Source of the DNA: Parastagonospora avenae f. sp. tritici 18332-5
Taxonomy: Eukaryota > Ascomycota > Dothideomycetes > Pleosporales > Phaeosphaeriaceae
Assembly: GCA_022559985.1 (NCBI GenBank)
Contig: JAFJTR010000147.1
Span: 1-38,173, forward strand
DNA: 38,173 nucleotides
Direction: 5' to 3'
Shown one piece after another: positions 10,736 to 20,374 of this stretch; within the stretch, counting starts at the first letter, position 1; each line of letters starts with the position of its first letter. Made by a program: the position numbers and the translations under genes. Below the pieces are notes generated by a model. It did not search any database. It saw nothing but the letters and a program-made list of their open reading frames with translations, and was not told where the DNA came from.

Positions 10736-10866
10736 ATGCTTAAGATACTGCTTGATCTACTCTATCAATATCCATATATTGTCTTATAAGTTGGATGGGA
10801 TATACGCTTGTAGAGGTGCGCAAAGTTGGTGGGGTGGCCAACTCGCTTGTAAACTACATTATCTAA
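10736..10866 (+). mobile_element. Probable 3' end of the Tan1-like element
   Basis: After the transposase stop, the sequence GGTGGGGTGGCCAACTCGCT at about 10829-10850, followed by TGTAAACTACATTA, resembles the inverted-repeat ends that I associate with fungal Tan1/pogo elements. The matching left end is not found next to 9525, in keeping with 5' truncation. Confidence 0.45.
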
Positions 10867-11110
10867 CGTGGTATTTCGAAGCTAAAGGATATTGAGGCCT
10901 CGACCAGTCGATGTATAGAGTTGTAGTTAAGAGCTAAACAATATCCTACATGTCTTCGTCTTCTAGAAACCTTACAAGGCATCCTCTGGACATTGGATAC
11001 AACCAGTCGTAGCTTGCGGCCCATCCTTGAGCCTCCCACAGCTGTTTGTCTGCCTTTGACTGTGCCCACTCCCCGGAAAGACAAATATTCGACCCATTAT
11101 CACCTAGCCA

Positions 11111-11726
11111 TCAGCGCAATTTCCACCACAAGACGCGGTAGTCTAGCGTGTTCCACGAGGTGGAGTTATAGATGAGATAAAGAAGTGGGGTGAGGGACTG
11201 CGAAGGCGGAGGAAATGATCCTGTGCGGAAGCTAGCAGCGGCTTTGAAAGCATCTGTGATGGCCGATGGGCAGGGGCACAGTTTGTCGAGAGACTCTGGC
11301 AAGACCTGCCGCTTACCGGTAATGGCGCGCGCAAAGAAGTTGGTGGCGGAGCATGAGCAGTTCTTTGCAAAGTAGGGGACTCCAAGATCGTCGTGCGGTA
11401 GAGTGTCTTGGAAGGTCCGCAAGGGTAGAGTATTCCTATGGCAATACGGATCTTCGATATACTGGATGAAGACTCCAGAAGCTTTATATCCGACTTTTAA
11501 AAGCCGAGTAGGCGTCGTCATCGCTGAAAAAATCTTTCACTTTCCACTTATCCGTTGCCCAGCGCTGACGAAACCTCCTGGAGACCTCTTTGAGGACGAC
11601 GAAAAGACGTGACACACTAGAAGGAGGAGGTAGAAGGCCAAGGATGTTGTTTGGGTCTGTGTACATCTGTAAGCAGTTGGGGTAGTAGTTGTATTGACGT
11701 GTGTAGTGTTCTGATGACCGAGGCAT
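11111..11726 (-). pseudogene. Unknown ORF pair behind the TATA-bearing repeat
   Basis: Two overlapping minus-strand frames look protein-like. The first (11726-11484) includes MYTDPNNILGLLPPPSSVSR and VSRRFRQRWATDKWKVKDFF, then DDDAYSAF. The second (to 11111) includes GYKASGVFIQYIEDPYCHRN, PHDDLGVPYFAKNCSCSATN and a Pro/Ser-rich tail. They would join by a frameshift in TTTTAAAAG near 11490, so this may be one broken gene. The likely start is the ATG at 11666, because the ATG at 11726 is too close to the TATA box at 11746-11740. I recognise no family. Confidence 0.35.
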
Positions 11727-11816
11727 CTGTGATGAAGGCTTATATACATTGAGTGGTGGGCTGATTGGCTAGTGAATAGTCCACGTGACCATACAAGGTA
11801 CCCTGGGCTTACAACA
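11668..11816 (-). repeat. Dispersed promoter-like repeat, copy 2
   Basis: This is the 149-base partner of 9285-9441, in the same orientation. On the minus strand it has a CCAAT box (11768-11764, in AGCCAATCAGCCC) and a TATA box (11746-11740, TATATAAGCC) about 20 bases apart, followed by the open frames 11726-11111. The ends (TGTAAG…CTTACA) are short inverted repeats. Confidence 0.7.
11740..11768 (-). promoter_or_regulatory. CCAAT and TATA boxes, minus-strand promoter
   Basis: CCAAT (11768-11764) and TATATAA (11746-11740) have spacing suitable for a eukaryotic core promoter reading leftward into 11726-11111. The same TATA element is kept in the other repeat copy, while its CCAAT is lost. Confidence 0.5.
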
Positions 11817-12372
11817 TCCGCGTCGGAAAATGCTTATCTGGTGATCCCGTGCGGCAACGCTGGCGGCCCGGGCCACAGCAAATACCCAGCACACGCCACG
11901 AGACCAACAACGACCATTATCGGAAGTGGTGTGACAGTAGACGTGTTGCACAACACTGGTCCAAAGCTTCTGACTTTGTCTTTGTCTACGCGAAAGGGAC
12001 GCTTGACATTCACGATGACCGTCCATTGCTGGCTGGGAAGAGGTCGTGGCTGTCTTGGGTATTCACTGTGTGGGCCTTGAAGATGTGCCAGCTGAGAGAG
12101 CGCAAAATTGATCTGTGCGAACATCTATGCTGTTTGTCCAAACAGCGGCATTGAGGTGCACAGTTAGCAGTCACGTGACATAGTCTCGTGTAACGTCGTA
12201 CGCACAAAGGGATAAATATCTTTCCTTCGCACAGCCTTAGAAGGAGAGAAGCAATCAACACCAGTTACCCACAACCCCCACTCGTGCGATGTCTACACCG
12301 TGCAAACCTTTCTGCCTCGCGCGTAAGTGCTGATAGCATTTGCTAGCTAGCAGGGAGCCCATTCAACACTGT
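11817..12372. other. Intergenic, no gene recognised
   Basis: Several overlapping open frames exist on both strands (for example a minus-strand one, 12124-11834, with a possible membrane segment PIMVVVGLVACAGYLLW), but none carries a family signature and none can be preferred. Confidence 0.4.
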
Positions 12373-12661
12373 TCAAAGATTGTGAGATCCAGGCGGCGTA
12401 TACGTGCTAGCGTCCACCAATCCGCAGTCGTAGCACAAGTAGGAGGCAACCTGTCCGATCTTTAGGTGGCGATCAACAGTATTTGCGATGACACAACTAA
12501 ATCCTTCTTTGCGCTTGATGCCATTTCGGAGATGCGAAAGTCGGAAACGCTTGTCGACATCGCAAATATTCTGGAGATAGTGGTCTCTTCGAATGAGAAT
12601 TTGTACAAGGGCATTTGTCGAGTGTGACGACTTATGGTCACCTCCAGCTTGTCCGAAAAAT
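12373..12661 (-). CDS. Possible orphan exon of an unknown protein
   Basis: On the minus strand an acceptor-like site (CTGACCTGCACGTAG) ends at 12662. It is followed by a stop-free 289-nt frame reading FFGQAGGDHKSSHSTNALVQ, then DHYLQNICDVDKRFRLSHLR and IGQVASYLCYDCGLVDAST to TGA at 12373-12375. The composition looks like real globular protein, but no start exon can be fixed upstream and I do not recognise the family. It may be a gene fragment. Confidence 0.25.
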
Positions 12662-12934
12662 CTACGTGCAGGTCAGCAGTGTTCTACGCCATTCAAGCCT
12701 TCCACACAAGAAGCCTAGCCAAACCTTTCGAGGTCAGTATATGATCACCGCGGCGGGCGGAGACCTCTGGCAGCTGCTTAGTGGGTGTACCTCGCCCGAT
12801 GGCATACCTAGGTAGTCATAGTGAAGGACGCGCCAAGCACACCTGGGCACCAATCACTGTGCCGCCCGTTAGCGCCCCTTCTGTTTACGTAGGTCCCGCG
12901 TGTGATTCTGCCTATCAACCGCGATATTCTCCCA

Positions 12935-14640
12935 ATGGCGCCTTCTCTTAAAAACAAGTTTGGCTTCCGTCCCCCGCGATCCGAGCTCGCCTCTCAGGTA
13001 AAGCCTCAAGCTCTCAGATCCATCGGAAGGTCTCCCAAGAGGCCTCGCGATGACGTGCTCATTACCAGCGCTGGAAAGACTTCCGCAAAACGAGTCAAGC
13101 CAGCAAACAAGTTGTTCGGAGCGCCAGTCATCGAGATAAGCGACGATGAGTATTCTAATACACATGAAGATGGCGGAAATGAACGCACCGACACAGCTTC
13201 TATTCGACCCCGGTCGCATTCCATCCCGGGCAGCTCATCCGTCTCTCAAATTGTAGACCTCACGATTGAGTCGCCGTCCTTGGAGAGCTCACCTGGTTCG
13301 TCTACGAGGTCCTTCGCTGATGGCCAAAAAAAAGTAGAGAAGCCGGTCATGCTAGGAGCCGAGGACATGATGATTGACAACGAATTACAATATCAATTTG
13401 CGTTTCAGAGGTCGCGCGGCCACCCATTCCCCGAGGTCGAGGCGATCAAGACAGAGGTTGAAGAGCAGGTAAGTTTGACGCTGCCACGCTGAAATGCTTT
13501 CACTCATCGCTCTAGTCACCTATGGCACAGCGGTTCCGATCAATGACGCTAGAAGTCGATCATTCCGAGGAGGCTTCGAATTTCAAGAGTTCAGCCGTGG
13601 GCCAAGGTCGAAGGCCAGCGGTGACCGAGGCTGCTCATGGCGCTGTCGCAACGCAAATAAGAGAGGAAAGCAAGGAAACCTCCCTGCAACGCACGGGTCC
13701 GCCTGATGTGATAGGCAATCTAACTAAGTACGAGAAAGGCACCTTCAAGATACTGGCAAAGCTTGGTCAACCGGTTGCATTGGTGACGTTACCGACGGTT
13801 TCAAACTTCCAGGCATCGCCAGCGGCCCCCCCAACACCACGCCTACATACCAATGCCCGATTCAGTCACACATCGGTTTCGCCAAGCACTCGACGCTTAT
13901 CAGGATCCTATCACACATCAGGTTCACACGACCTCGGTGGCATAAGTAGATCGTTTGTGCCTGCTCCATCGCGAGGTAGAGGATCACGGAGCCGCATTCC
14001 TGTACCAGTTAGGATGCAGAAAAGCTCGTCCGCGCTCAACGACCACAGCATGACTAGTAATGCTGCAGTTGAGACTACGACCAAGATCTTGGCTAAGTCA
14101 ACTTTTATACTGCCACTGGCAAGTTCCTCGCTCGTTCGCAACAAAGACCATTGGAATAAGCAAGCCACCACTGTGTCGCCAAACAGGTCGATAGTATTGA
14201 GGGAGCGAGAGGAGACTCCAATGGAGCGAATGATGCCTCGAAATGTCCTCACGCCGATACGTACAAGTCATTTCGATGACCTCCTTGATCGCGTTGCGGA
14301 GAACAAAAGACTTGGGATTCAGGCAAAAGCGAAGATCTTCACGCAGAAGATCAGTACCCCAACAGTCCAGGAAACACGGCTCGAACTTTTCTGGATAACT
14401 ACAATGAAGCTTGTTGGCGCCCGCCAACGGTTCGTGAGAAACCATGATCGTTTAAGCTCGTTACTTCATGCTGTCAATAAAGAGCTTGGCAGACAAGAGC
14501 CGTTCTCTTGGGATGAGGGCCATGATATCGCGAGAGAACTCCAGAATCAGCGCAAGTTGACCCTCACATCCAGTACGAATCCGAGGCTATTTTTCACCAG
14601 GGACGGGCAAGAGGTGATGGGTTTCCGGCAGCCCCAATAA
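12935..14640 (+). CDS. Hypothetical nuclear protein with two SUMO-interaction-like motifs
   Basis: Model: exon 1 is 12935-13468, intron is 13469-13515 (47 nt, GTAAGT..CTCTAG), exon 2 is 13516-14640; 552 aa. I chose the ATG at 12935 because the frame upstream has only a GTG. The N-terminal third is basic and disordered with likely nuclear signals (RSPKRPRDD about 32-40; SAKRVKP). Two short hydrophobic-plus-acidic motifs, VIEISDDE (65-72) and IVDLT (106-110), match SUMO-interacting motif patterns. The middle is Ser/Pro/Arg-rich (RSFVPAPSRGRGSRSRIPVP). The C-terminal 120 residues look helical (FDDLLDRVAENKRLGIQAKA; RLELFWITTMKLVGARQRFV). No catalytic domain is visible. Its role is unknown; chromatin or transcription association would fit. 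Confidence 0.7.
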
Positions 14641-15041
14641 AGCCGCACCAGTGGGCCTTGACGGTACTTGCCGCTGCAAACTGGCCGTTTTTTATTCATG
14701 CGAGTGATAATAGTAGAAAAGAAATACGAAGGATGCTTTTTGATTGAATTAAATGTCCGCGTCGCGGTTTGTAGGGTCATCGCAATCCTCGACGTGATGT
14801 CATCGCTACAGGTTGACAATTCATCTACAAAAAGTAACAGCAGTAGCAATGTGATGATTGTGCGTTCTCGAAACTCCCAGACCATTCACCTTTGAGAGTG
14901 CTCATCTCTTGGGAGCAGAATCCCTGGAACTTACGTAGTTTGGGTTGTCTTGTTGCGGACGCTGCTGAACAAAGAGGTTCCTGAGTTCGAGATTAGCACA
15001 AAGTAACTACAGCCACGAAGGCTGGAAACTGGATCTCGCCA
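14641..15041. other. Intergenic, no gene recognised
   Basis: This is the 3' flank of the 552-aa gene. Only short overlapping frames are present. I see no repeats or RNA genes. Confidence 0.5.
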
Positions 15042-15794
15042 ATGACAGATCTAAAAACAAACAACTTCTTTGTATCATTCGCCGATAGTCTTCATGATCC
15101 ATCAAAAACGACCGACATTCTCTCGTACTCGAGAGCTCAACACCACTGCATCTCCGTTCATTTCAATATGGGCCTTATCAACTCCAAGCGCAAAAATCCG
15201 GTTCAACAGGAGTGGCAATTGCGCCAAAGGGCCAGTAGTGCACCAGGTCGCCTTAAGCTGCATACTTGTCATACCGAAGACACCAAAGAAGACAACACCG
15301 ATGGCGACGGTGCTACTCTCAGCCCTATCACCAAAGACCTGTCACTACATCATCGAAATAAATAACAGCAATATCGTCTAGATGGGGAAGAGCCTCTCCA
15401 AAGCATTAAGGTCGAAGTCCCAGTCCTCGCAAAGCATCCCCGAGATAAAAAGCGAGTTCGCCGTGACAGGACCCCTGGTGCATCAGAGGGACATGCCTCG
15501 CGCACATCGCCATCGGCCAAGAGCCACTTACAGTATGATCAAAACAGGTCTTCACGTATTCCTTCACATGCGAATGGGTCCGTGTCGGACATAGATTCCG
15601 ATGCTCCAGATTCCGGAAAGCGCTCCCGCCACGACAGGTTCCTTGGTGTACCGGACAAATATGAATTCGTCCCATATCCACCGGCGCAAGAAGGGCAATA
15701 CCATCGCGAAAGCCGCCTTTCATCAAAGTCGGAGCGCCGCCCAGCACGAACTGCGGACACACAGTTCTCGAGTGCCATGCGCCGGTACCGTTAG
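15042..15794 (+). CDS. Uncertain Ser/Arg-rich ORF, split by one stop or an intron
   Basis: One plus-strand frame runs from ATG at 15042 to TAG at 15792-15794 with a single TAA at 15363-15365. A short intron (for example 59 nt, GTGCTA..AACAG, ending just before 15369) would instead join a different upstream frame starting at ATG 15094. The 3' part is rich in Arg, Ser and Asp with a loose internal repeat (DKKRVRRDRTPGA; SGKRSRHDRFLGV) and ends PYPPAQEGQYHRESRLSS. A Met at 15168 starts MGLINSKRKN, which fits an N-myristoylation pattern. The true model is unclear and no family is recognised. Confidence 0.35.
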
Positions 15795-16587
15795 GGCTGG
15801 GAAGACGAGGTGCAACGACGCTGCTTGCGGCATGGGCGGTGTTTCCCAAATGACTTTAAGCGGTACATGAGGGCGCATTGATTGTTGGATCCACAGATTA
15901 TGGGACTGTACCTTTTTTCACACATCCTTCAAAGACTCATTGAATTGGAGTTGTTGATTGGTGACCGTTGAAGATCGATTTGTAGACGGATGCGCAAATG
16001 GACGCAGCTCAGCTCTAATTTCCACGATACATGCTCTGATCCTGTTCATCTCCTCTGTCGTTCGTTGGCACGATGTTGATAGATGAAAAGGTCGGTTCTT
16101 CCGAATAAATATAAGGCAGTTCGGCGGAGAAGGCCCAAGGATTGAACATGCAGGTGCACATTATCAGCAGTAATTAACCAGAAAAAGGCTCTGACAGTGA
16201 CAAAGAATTATCATCTATCGCCAGTTATTACAGGGAGTGTAAGCTTACGGGAGGTCTTACACAATCGAATCGACGATTTCTGCAAGGACGGGAAGGCGTT
16301 TGCACGTACGCAGGGAGGAAACTATCAGGTGTTCAGATCATTGTGCACTCAAGTGAAAGTTGTATCTCTCGGTTCGTTAAGCTGAACTAAGGAAAACCTT
16401 GCACAGTGACCCAATCCGGCACCACGCCGCGGGGCTGAAGTTTAACAAAGAAACCGCGAAGAGGGCCAATCTTCACACAGGTTTACTAGATAATCATAGC
16501 TATGACTCACTGGCACGAATTTTCCACGTCCAACAGCCTTCCGCAATTTTGCTCGATGCCATTCCTACCCACCCCGATCAGCTCCCT
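15795..16587. other. Intergenic, no gene recognised
   Basis: Only short overlapping frames on both strands; no motif, tRNA or repeat that I can support. Confidence 0.5.
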
Positions 16588-16986
16588 TTATCCCGACATT
16601 GGGCCCCGCACGACCACCCTGGGGCCGTATGACCTAGCGTCACTACGTAACAACCACCAAAATCTGCCAGCTTTCATCGCAAGTATGCTCAACAGAATCA
16701 GATCTTGCGCGATTGGATGGACACCCCAGGCGATGTCCTGGTAGTGACGATAGGACTTTTCGGCAATGTTGACTGTCACCCTGAGTGGGGACCCTTTTCG
16801 GTCGGGTGCAGTCACATTTTCGAACACACGTGAGGATTTGGTGTAAGTGACTGATGACAAGTATTTTGATGATGGTAATTCGATGGTATGGTTGCTACAG
16901 TTTAGCGCGAGAGGTAGCGAAGGCGCACCGAGTGCGGCTTGTTTTGAGATTGGTGCAGAAGACGTGGCCTGTCGTGAAGATGACAT
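16588..16986 (-). CDS. Small hypothetical protein, 132 aa
   Basis: An intronless minus-strand frame runs from ATG at 16986 to the stop at 16588. It begins MSSSRQATSSAPISKQAALG and has a more hydrophobic C-terminal half (AWGVHPIAQDLILLSILAMK). No signal peptide or known domain is visible. It lies downstream of the Myb gene in the same direction. It could be a real small gene or chance. Confidence 0.3.
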   Translation of the reverse strand: MSSSRQATSSAPISKQAALGAPSLPLALNCSNHTIELPSSKYLSSVTYTKSSRVFENVTAPDRKGSPLRVTVNIAEKSYRHYQDIAWGVHPIAQDLILLSILAMKAGRFWWLLRSDARSYGPRVVVRGPMSG

Positions 16987-17263
16987 GATTATCTAGGAGC
17001 AACCGATGATTTCGTGGGTGATGATGGAGTAAACGAAAGACGACGACAAAAGAATGTAGAAGTGGCTTTGTAGAGGAAGCGTGCTTTTTTGTCTGACTGG
17101 CCGCATCCGGCTAGGCTACCTCAATTGTACAACCACTGCAACTTTCGTACATTTTCATGCTTACTCTCTCACCAAGTCAAACTCGTCGTTTTGATGTCGT
17201 TCAGGAAAATCTTGAGCGACTTTGCTTTCTTCATTTTTGCGAACAAGTGGATCTAGCTGTGTC

Positions 17264-18577
17264 TTATTCTAGCTGCAAGATTGTGCGCCTCCTCTTACTC
17301 CACACAAGGCGTATAACAGCGTCTCGTCTCTCATCATCCAGGTTCTTCAGGACCAGAACAGACTTTTCTGCACTACTCGGATGCTGAATGGTCTGGAAGT
17401 TGGACCAAACCGACAATGTATTAGAGGAAAGAAGTTCCATCTCCCGATCTTGAAAAGTAGAGACTAACGGCGGTCTCATGTGAATCTCTGTTGGAAATAA
17501 AGGGGCTTTCGTACATGTGCCGTTGGCGAGACCTGATACGTATTCCTGTAACGGATTGATGGCGACACAAGAGGCAGATTCTAAGCTGGGGGCGAGCATA
17601 CTGTCATCCACACAACTACTAGATGTATCAGACCAATCGAAGTTGTAATAGTTACCATTCATTGTCCCGTTCAGGTGTATTTGGTCGAAAAGACTAGGCC
17701 TGGGTGAGGTAACGGTGGCGCTGCACGCTCCGGGGAATTGACTGCTATTTTTGGTGACAAACGCTCCGGTCCGTACAGGTGGTATGTCTGAGCGCTTTGC
17801 GGGGAAATATGAGTTGACCGACTGTATATCACCAGCTGATGCAGTGAACTTCTTCGAATGCTGATCGAAGGAAGTGTACCTGAGGTGAAATAAGCTAACA
17901 TCATAAACCTGGCGCAGTATTGCAGACTCACCTATTGCTTAGACTGAGCGGGCTACGGTTTGGAAAATGTAGATCTGAGATCCGCGACCAATTGTTCCCC
18001 AGTTCATAGACGGCGGTTCGGAGACGCTGATCCTAGGAAGCGTCAGTCATCATCACTGCAGCGACTTTGTCAACCAACCTCTCCTGATGACCAAGATGCA
18101 GTGCCGCTAATGTTTGGATTTAACGCATTGCGCCAGCGCTTTTGACATTCTTCGACCTCTTGTCAGCATGGGTGTGTGGCTATCTTCTTCCGAAGGCTAC
18201 GTACGGTCTGGACTCCGAGTCTTCACCACCTTCGTGACGAGAGTCCATCTTTGACCGAATCGTTCCACAGCTATACGAAGACTTTCGTCTTCGTCCCAGC
18301 TCCACATCCCTCTGTTGAAATTATCCTTGATTTTATTCCATCGCCTGCGGCTTTCCTTGTTCGTACGACCGGAAAGGTAAGCAGAAACATTTACCCAATT
18401 GATCCCTTCCTTACCTGTATTGGCGGCTGTCAATACTGATTGAGACTGTGTGCAATCACGAGTGAAACTTTTACCTGAGCCGACAACGAGCGCCCGTAAC
18501 CTGGAATCTTCATCGGCAGTCCACCTCTTTACCACACTTCGCCTAAAAATCCTTCTGTTTTTCAGGTGTCGGTCCAT
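17264..18577 (-). CDS. Three-repeat Myb-like DNA-binding protein (candidate cluster regulator)
   Basis: Hand model: exons 18577-18475, 18414-18205, 18149-18079, 18032-17932 and 17879-17264; 366 aa. Introns are 60, 55, 46 and 52 nt, each GT..AG. Intron 1 is also open in frame, so its retention would add 20 aa, but removing it restores normal repeat spacing. Repeat 1 has Trp19, Trp41 and Trp60 (SGRTNKESRRRW). Repeat 2 has Trp72/74, Trp91 and Trp110 (RSPDQCQKRWRNAL). Repeat 3 has Trp124 and Trp143, with Tyr163 in place of the last Trp. The C-terminal 190 residues are disordered and probably regulatory (NYYNFDWSDTSSSCVDDSML). It is a likely nuclear transcription factor. It is closest to the FSH1 hydrolase and PKS, so it may regulate them; this is inference from position. 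Confidence 0.85.
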
Positions 18578-19311
18578 AACGCTAGCTCAGCCCTTTTATT
18601 AAGAAGGGAGCATGAGAAAGAAGATATTGAAGGAACATAGAGTGATCATCACCCAGTTACACTGACAAGTGTACCTATGGTGATATAGTTTTTTTTCAAG
18701 ACACTAAGATGCAAGAGCTTGTAACTTGTTAACGGTTCCGTTCGTGACAACGAGTTTATCATGCTTTACACCCCCCCTCCCACCCACCAGTACAGTCGTG
18801 GGGAACCCTGTAGTCCTGTTTGGAATACGTGCATTAGCAAGCGATCATAGATCTACGTTCCCGGCGCTCGTGGTCTTACAAAACTTTGTAGGCGAAGCGC
18901 CTGAGACTCTTTGTGAGTGGACCAACCGGTCGGGGTGTGGGCGATGCTTAGGCGCTAAACCAGAACATGTGCGGTCCGAATTGCAACCCCAGTCTCGGTC
19001 TTGTGCAACTCTCCACCGCAACTTGTACCGGCATAGTTGTTATCTTTTTTTTTCATTCATAGACTTTCGTAGCGGTGTGGTCGAGTAGCCGTTGTCAAGG
19101 GTTAGTAACTAAGCGGTGCCTTGCCAGATGAGTGACTGAGCAGTACCTGGCGAGACGAATAGCTGGGCAGTACCTTGCAAATCGAGCAACTGGGAAGTAC
19201 CTTGCACAACGAAAAATTAAGGAGCACCTTGCCACAAATTTTCCACCCAACAATAGAGGCTTTTCCCGTGCATCTGAAATTCACTTGCCACGGCCCCAAG
19301 AGATTACAGCA
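18578..19311. other. Divergent intergenic region between the Myb gene and the FSH1 hydrolase
   Basis: The region holds the two promoters in head-to-head arrangement. It includes a pyrimidine run near 18766-18790 and a T-run near 19046, and ends with the 27-bp repeat array (19114-19235). I see no gene in it. Confidence 0.5.
19114..19235 (+). repeat. 27-bp degenerate tandem repeat upstream of the hydrolase
   Basis: There are about 4.5 copies of a 27-base unit with core (A/G)GTACCTTGC, ending in …ACTGGGA. The units stay in frame with the hydrolase and would encode nine-residue repeats (EQYLARRIA, GQYLANRAT, GKYLAQRKI). There is no ATG in that frame before 19312 and a stop lies at 19129-19131. 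The array is therefore probably 5' leader, unless an upstream exon is spliced on. Confidence 0.7.
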
Positions 19312-20094
19312 ATGCCGTTACTCTTATGCCTTCACGGCGCGGGGTCAAACCAGCAAATCTTCGAAATGCAAACAGCCAAACTTCGTGCATGCCTCGGGAA
19401 AGACTATGAGTTCGTCTACGTCGATGCACCAATCGCCTCAAATGCAGGACTGGGCATGCTCCCCATATTTGCTGGCGATGGACCATACTACTCATGGTTC
19501 AGTGTTTCCGAGCAGAAGCGTGAGGAGGAGATCATGCATATTCACGGCCTCATTCGTGAAGCCATCACAACAATAGAGGCGGGTGGTAAAGCCGGCGCCA
19601 AAGCGAGGGAAGTAAGCGGTATTATGGCGTTTTCTCAAGGAGCGATTGTCGGTACAATGCTTCTGCTGCAACAACAGGCCGGCACTCTTCAATGGTTACC
19701 CAAGCTCAAATATGGCATTTTCATCTGCGCCGACTACTCGGATGCGTTGATGAGTTGTGTCGAACCACAATCGGGAAAGTGGGGCGGTAGCGAGTCGTCT
19801 GAGCAAGCTCGGTTGAACTTCCCCTCAGTTCACTTGCACGGTACCATCGACCCTCACGGACGAAAAAGTCGAAAGTTGATCGAAAATCACTTCCAACGTT
19901 CAGCATGTAAGGTCATGTGGTTTAATGGCTCTCATCAGTGCCCGAATGCACAAAGCGACTGCCAGAAAGCATCAGATCTCATCTCATCATTGGAAGGTTT
20001 GCCAAATGGTTTGGATGAAAAGGATATGAAAATAATCAAGAGTCGATTTGACAATCTTCAAGGAGGGATAGCGGTGGACTCGCGAGTTCAATGA
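19312..20094 (+). CDS. FSH1/LovG-type serine hydrolase, candidate PKS-releasing thioesterase
   Basis: This is an intronless 260-aa alpha/beta hydrolase of the FSH1 (serine hydrolase) family. The start at 19312 (MPLLLCLHGAGSNQQIF) matches the family's usual start, with the HGAG oxyanion-region motif at residues 8-11. The nucleophile is Ser108 in AFSQGA. Asp180 in HGTIDPHG and His208 in NGSHQCP complete the triad. Relatives such as LovG in lovastatin biosynthesis hydrolyse the finished chain from an HR-PKS carrier domain. It is convergent with the PKS, their stops being only 280 bp apart, and the PKS has no release domain of its own. This makes product release the best-supported role, though a general esterase role cannot be excluded. 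No membrane segment or signal peptide; likely cytosolic. Confidence 0.9.
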   Translation: MPLLLCLHGAGSNQQIFEMQTAKLRACLGKDYEFVYVDAPIASNAGLGMLPIFAGDGPYYSWFSVSEQKREEEIMHIHGLIREAITTIEAGGKAGAKAREVSGIMAFSQGAIVGTMLLLQQQAGTLQWLPKLKYGIFICADYSDALMSCVEPQSGKWGGSESSEQARLNFPSVHLHGTIDPHGRKSRKLIENHFQRSACKVMWFNGSHQCPNAQSDCQKASDLISSLEGLPNGLDEKDMKIIKSRFDNLQGGIAVDSRVQ

Positions 20095-20374
20095 CCTCTT
20101 CGCAAGAGTGGAAATTACAGTCCCGTATCCACTCCAGACTTTCGCCGGTGCTTCCGATACAATCGTGGGAGCATAGATTCCATTTTTGTATGACAACGGA
20201 TGTGCTGTGACTGAAGTAAGGATATCGTTACAGTGTTCGAAACGGACAGCCGCACAATCTAGGCTAAAGGATGCTGTAAGACGCTGTTTGGGTCAAATAA
20301 AACAATTTGTAAATTGTAACATATCTATAGCGAGAGGACCAAATAATGAGTCTCCTTTCTTACATGGCGACATC
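20095..20374. terminator. Shared 3' region between convergent hydrolase and PKS genes
   Basis: This 280-base spacer holds the 3' ends of two convergent genes. It is AT-richer than the flanks near 20290-20345 (AATAAAACAATTTGTAAATT), where an AATAAA-like signal (20297-20302) could serve the plus-strand hydrolase. The exact poly(A) sites cannot be read from sequence. Confidence 0.35.

Noticed and set aside
12902..12934. Earlier start of the 552-aa protein
   Set aside because: The codon at 12902 is GTG; the first in-frame ATG is 12935.
19132..19311. N-terminal 60-residue extension of the hydrolase
   Set aside because: The frame there starts with GTG, has no ATG, and a stop lies just upstream; FSH1 proteins normally start at the HGAG strand, so ATG 19312 was chosen.
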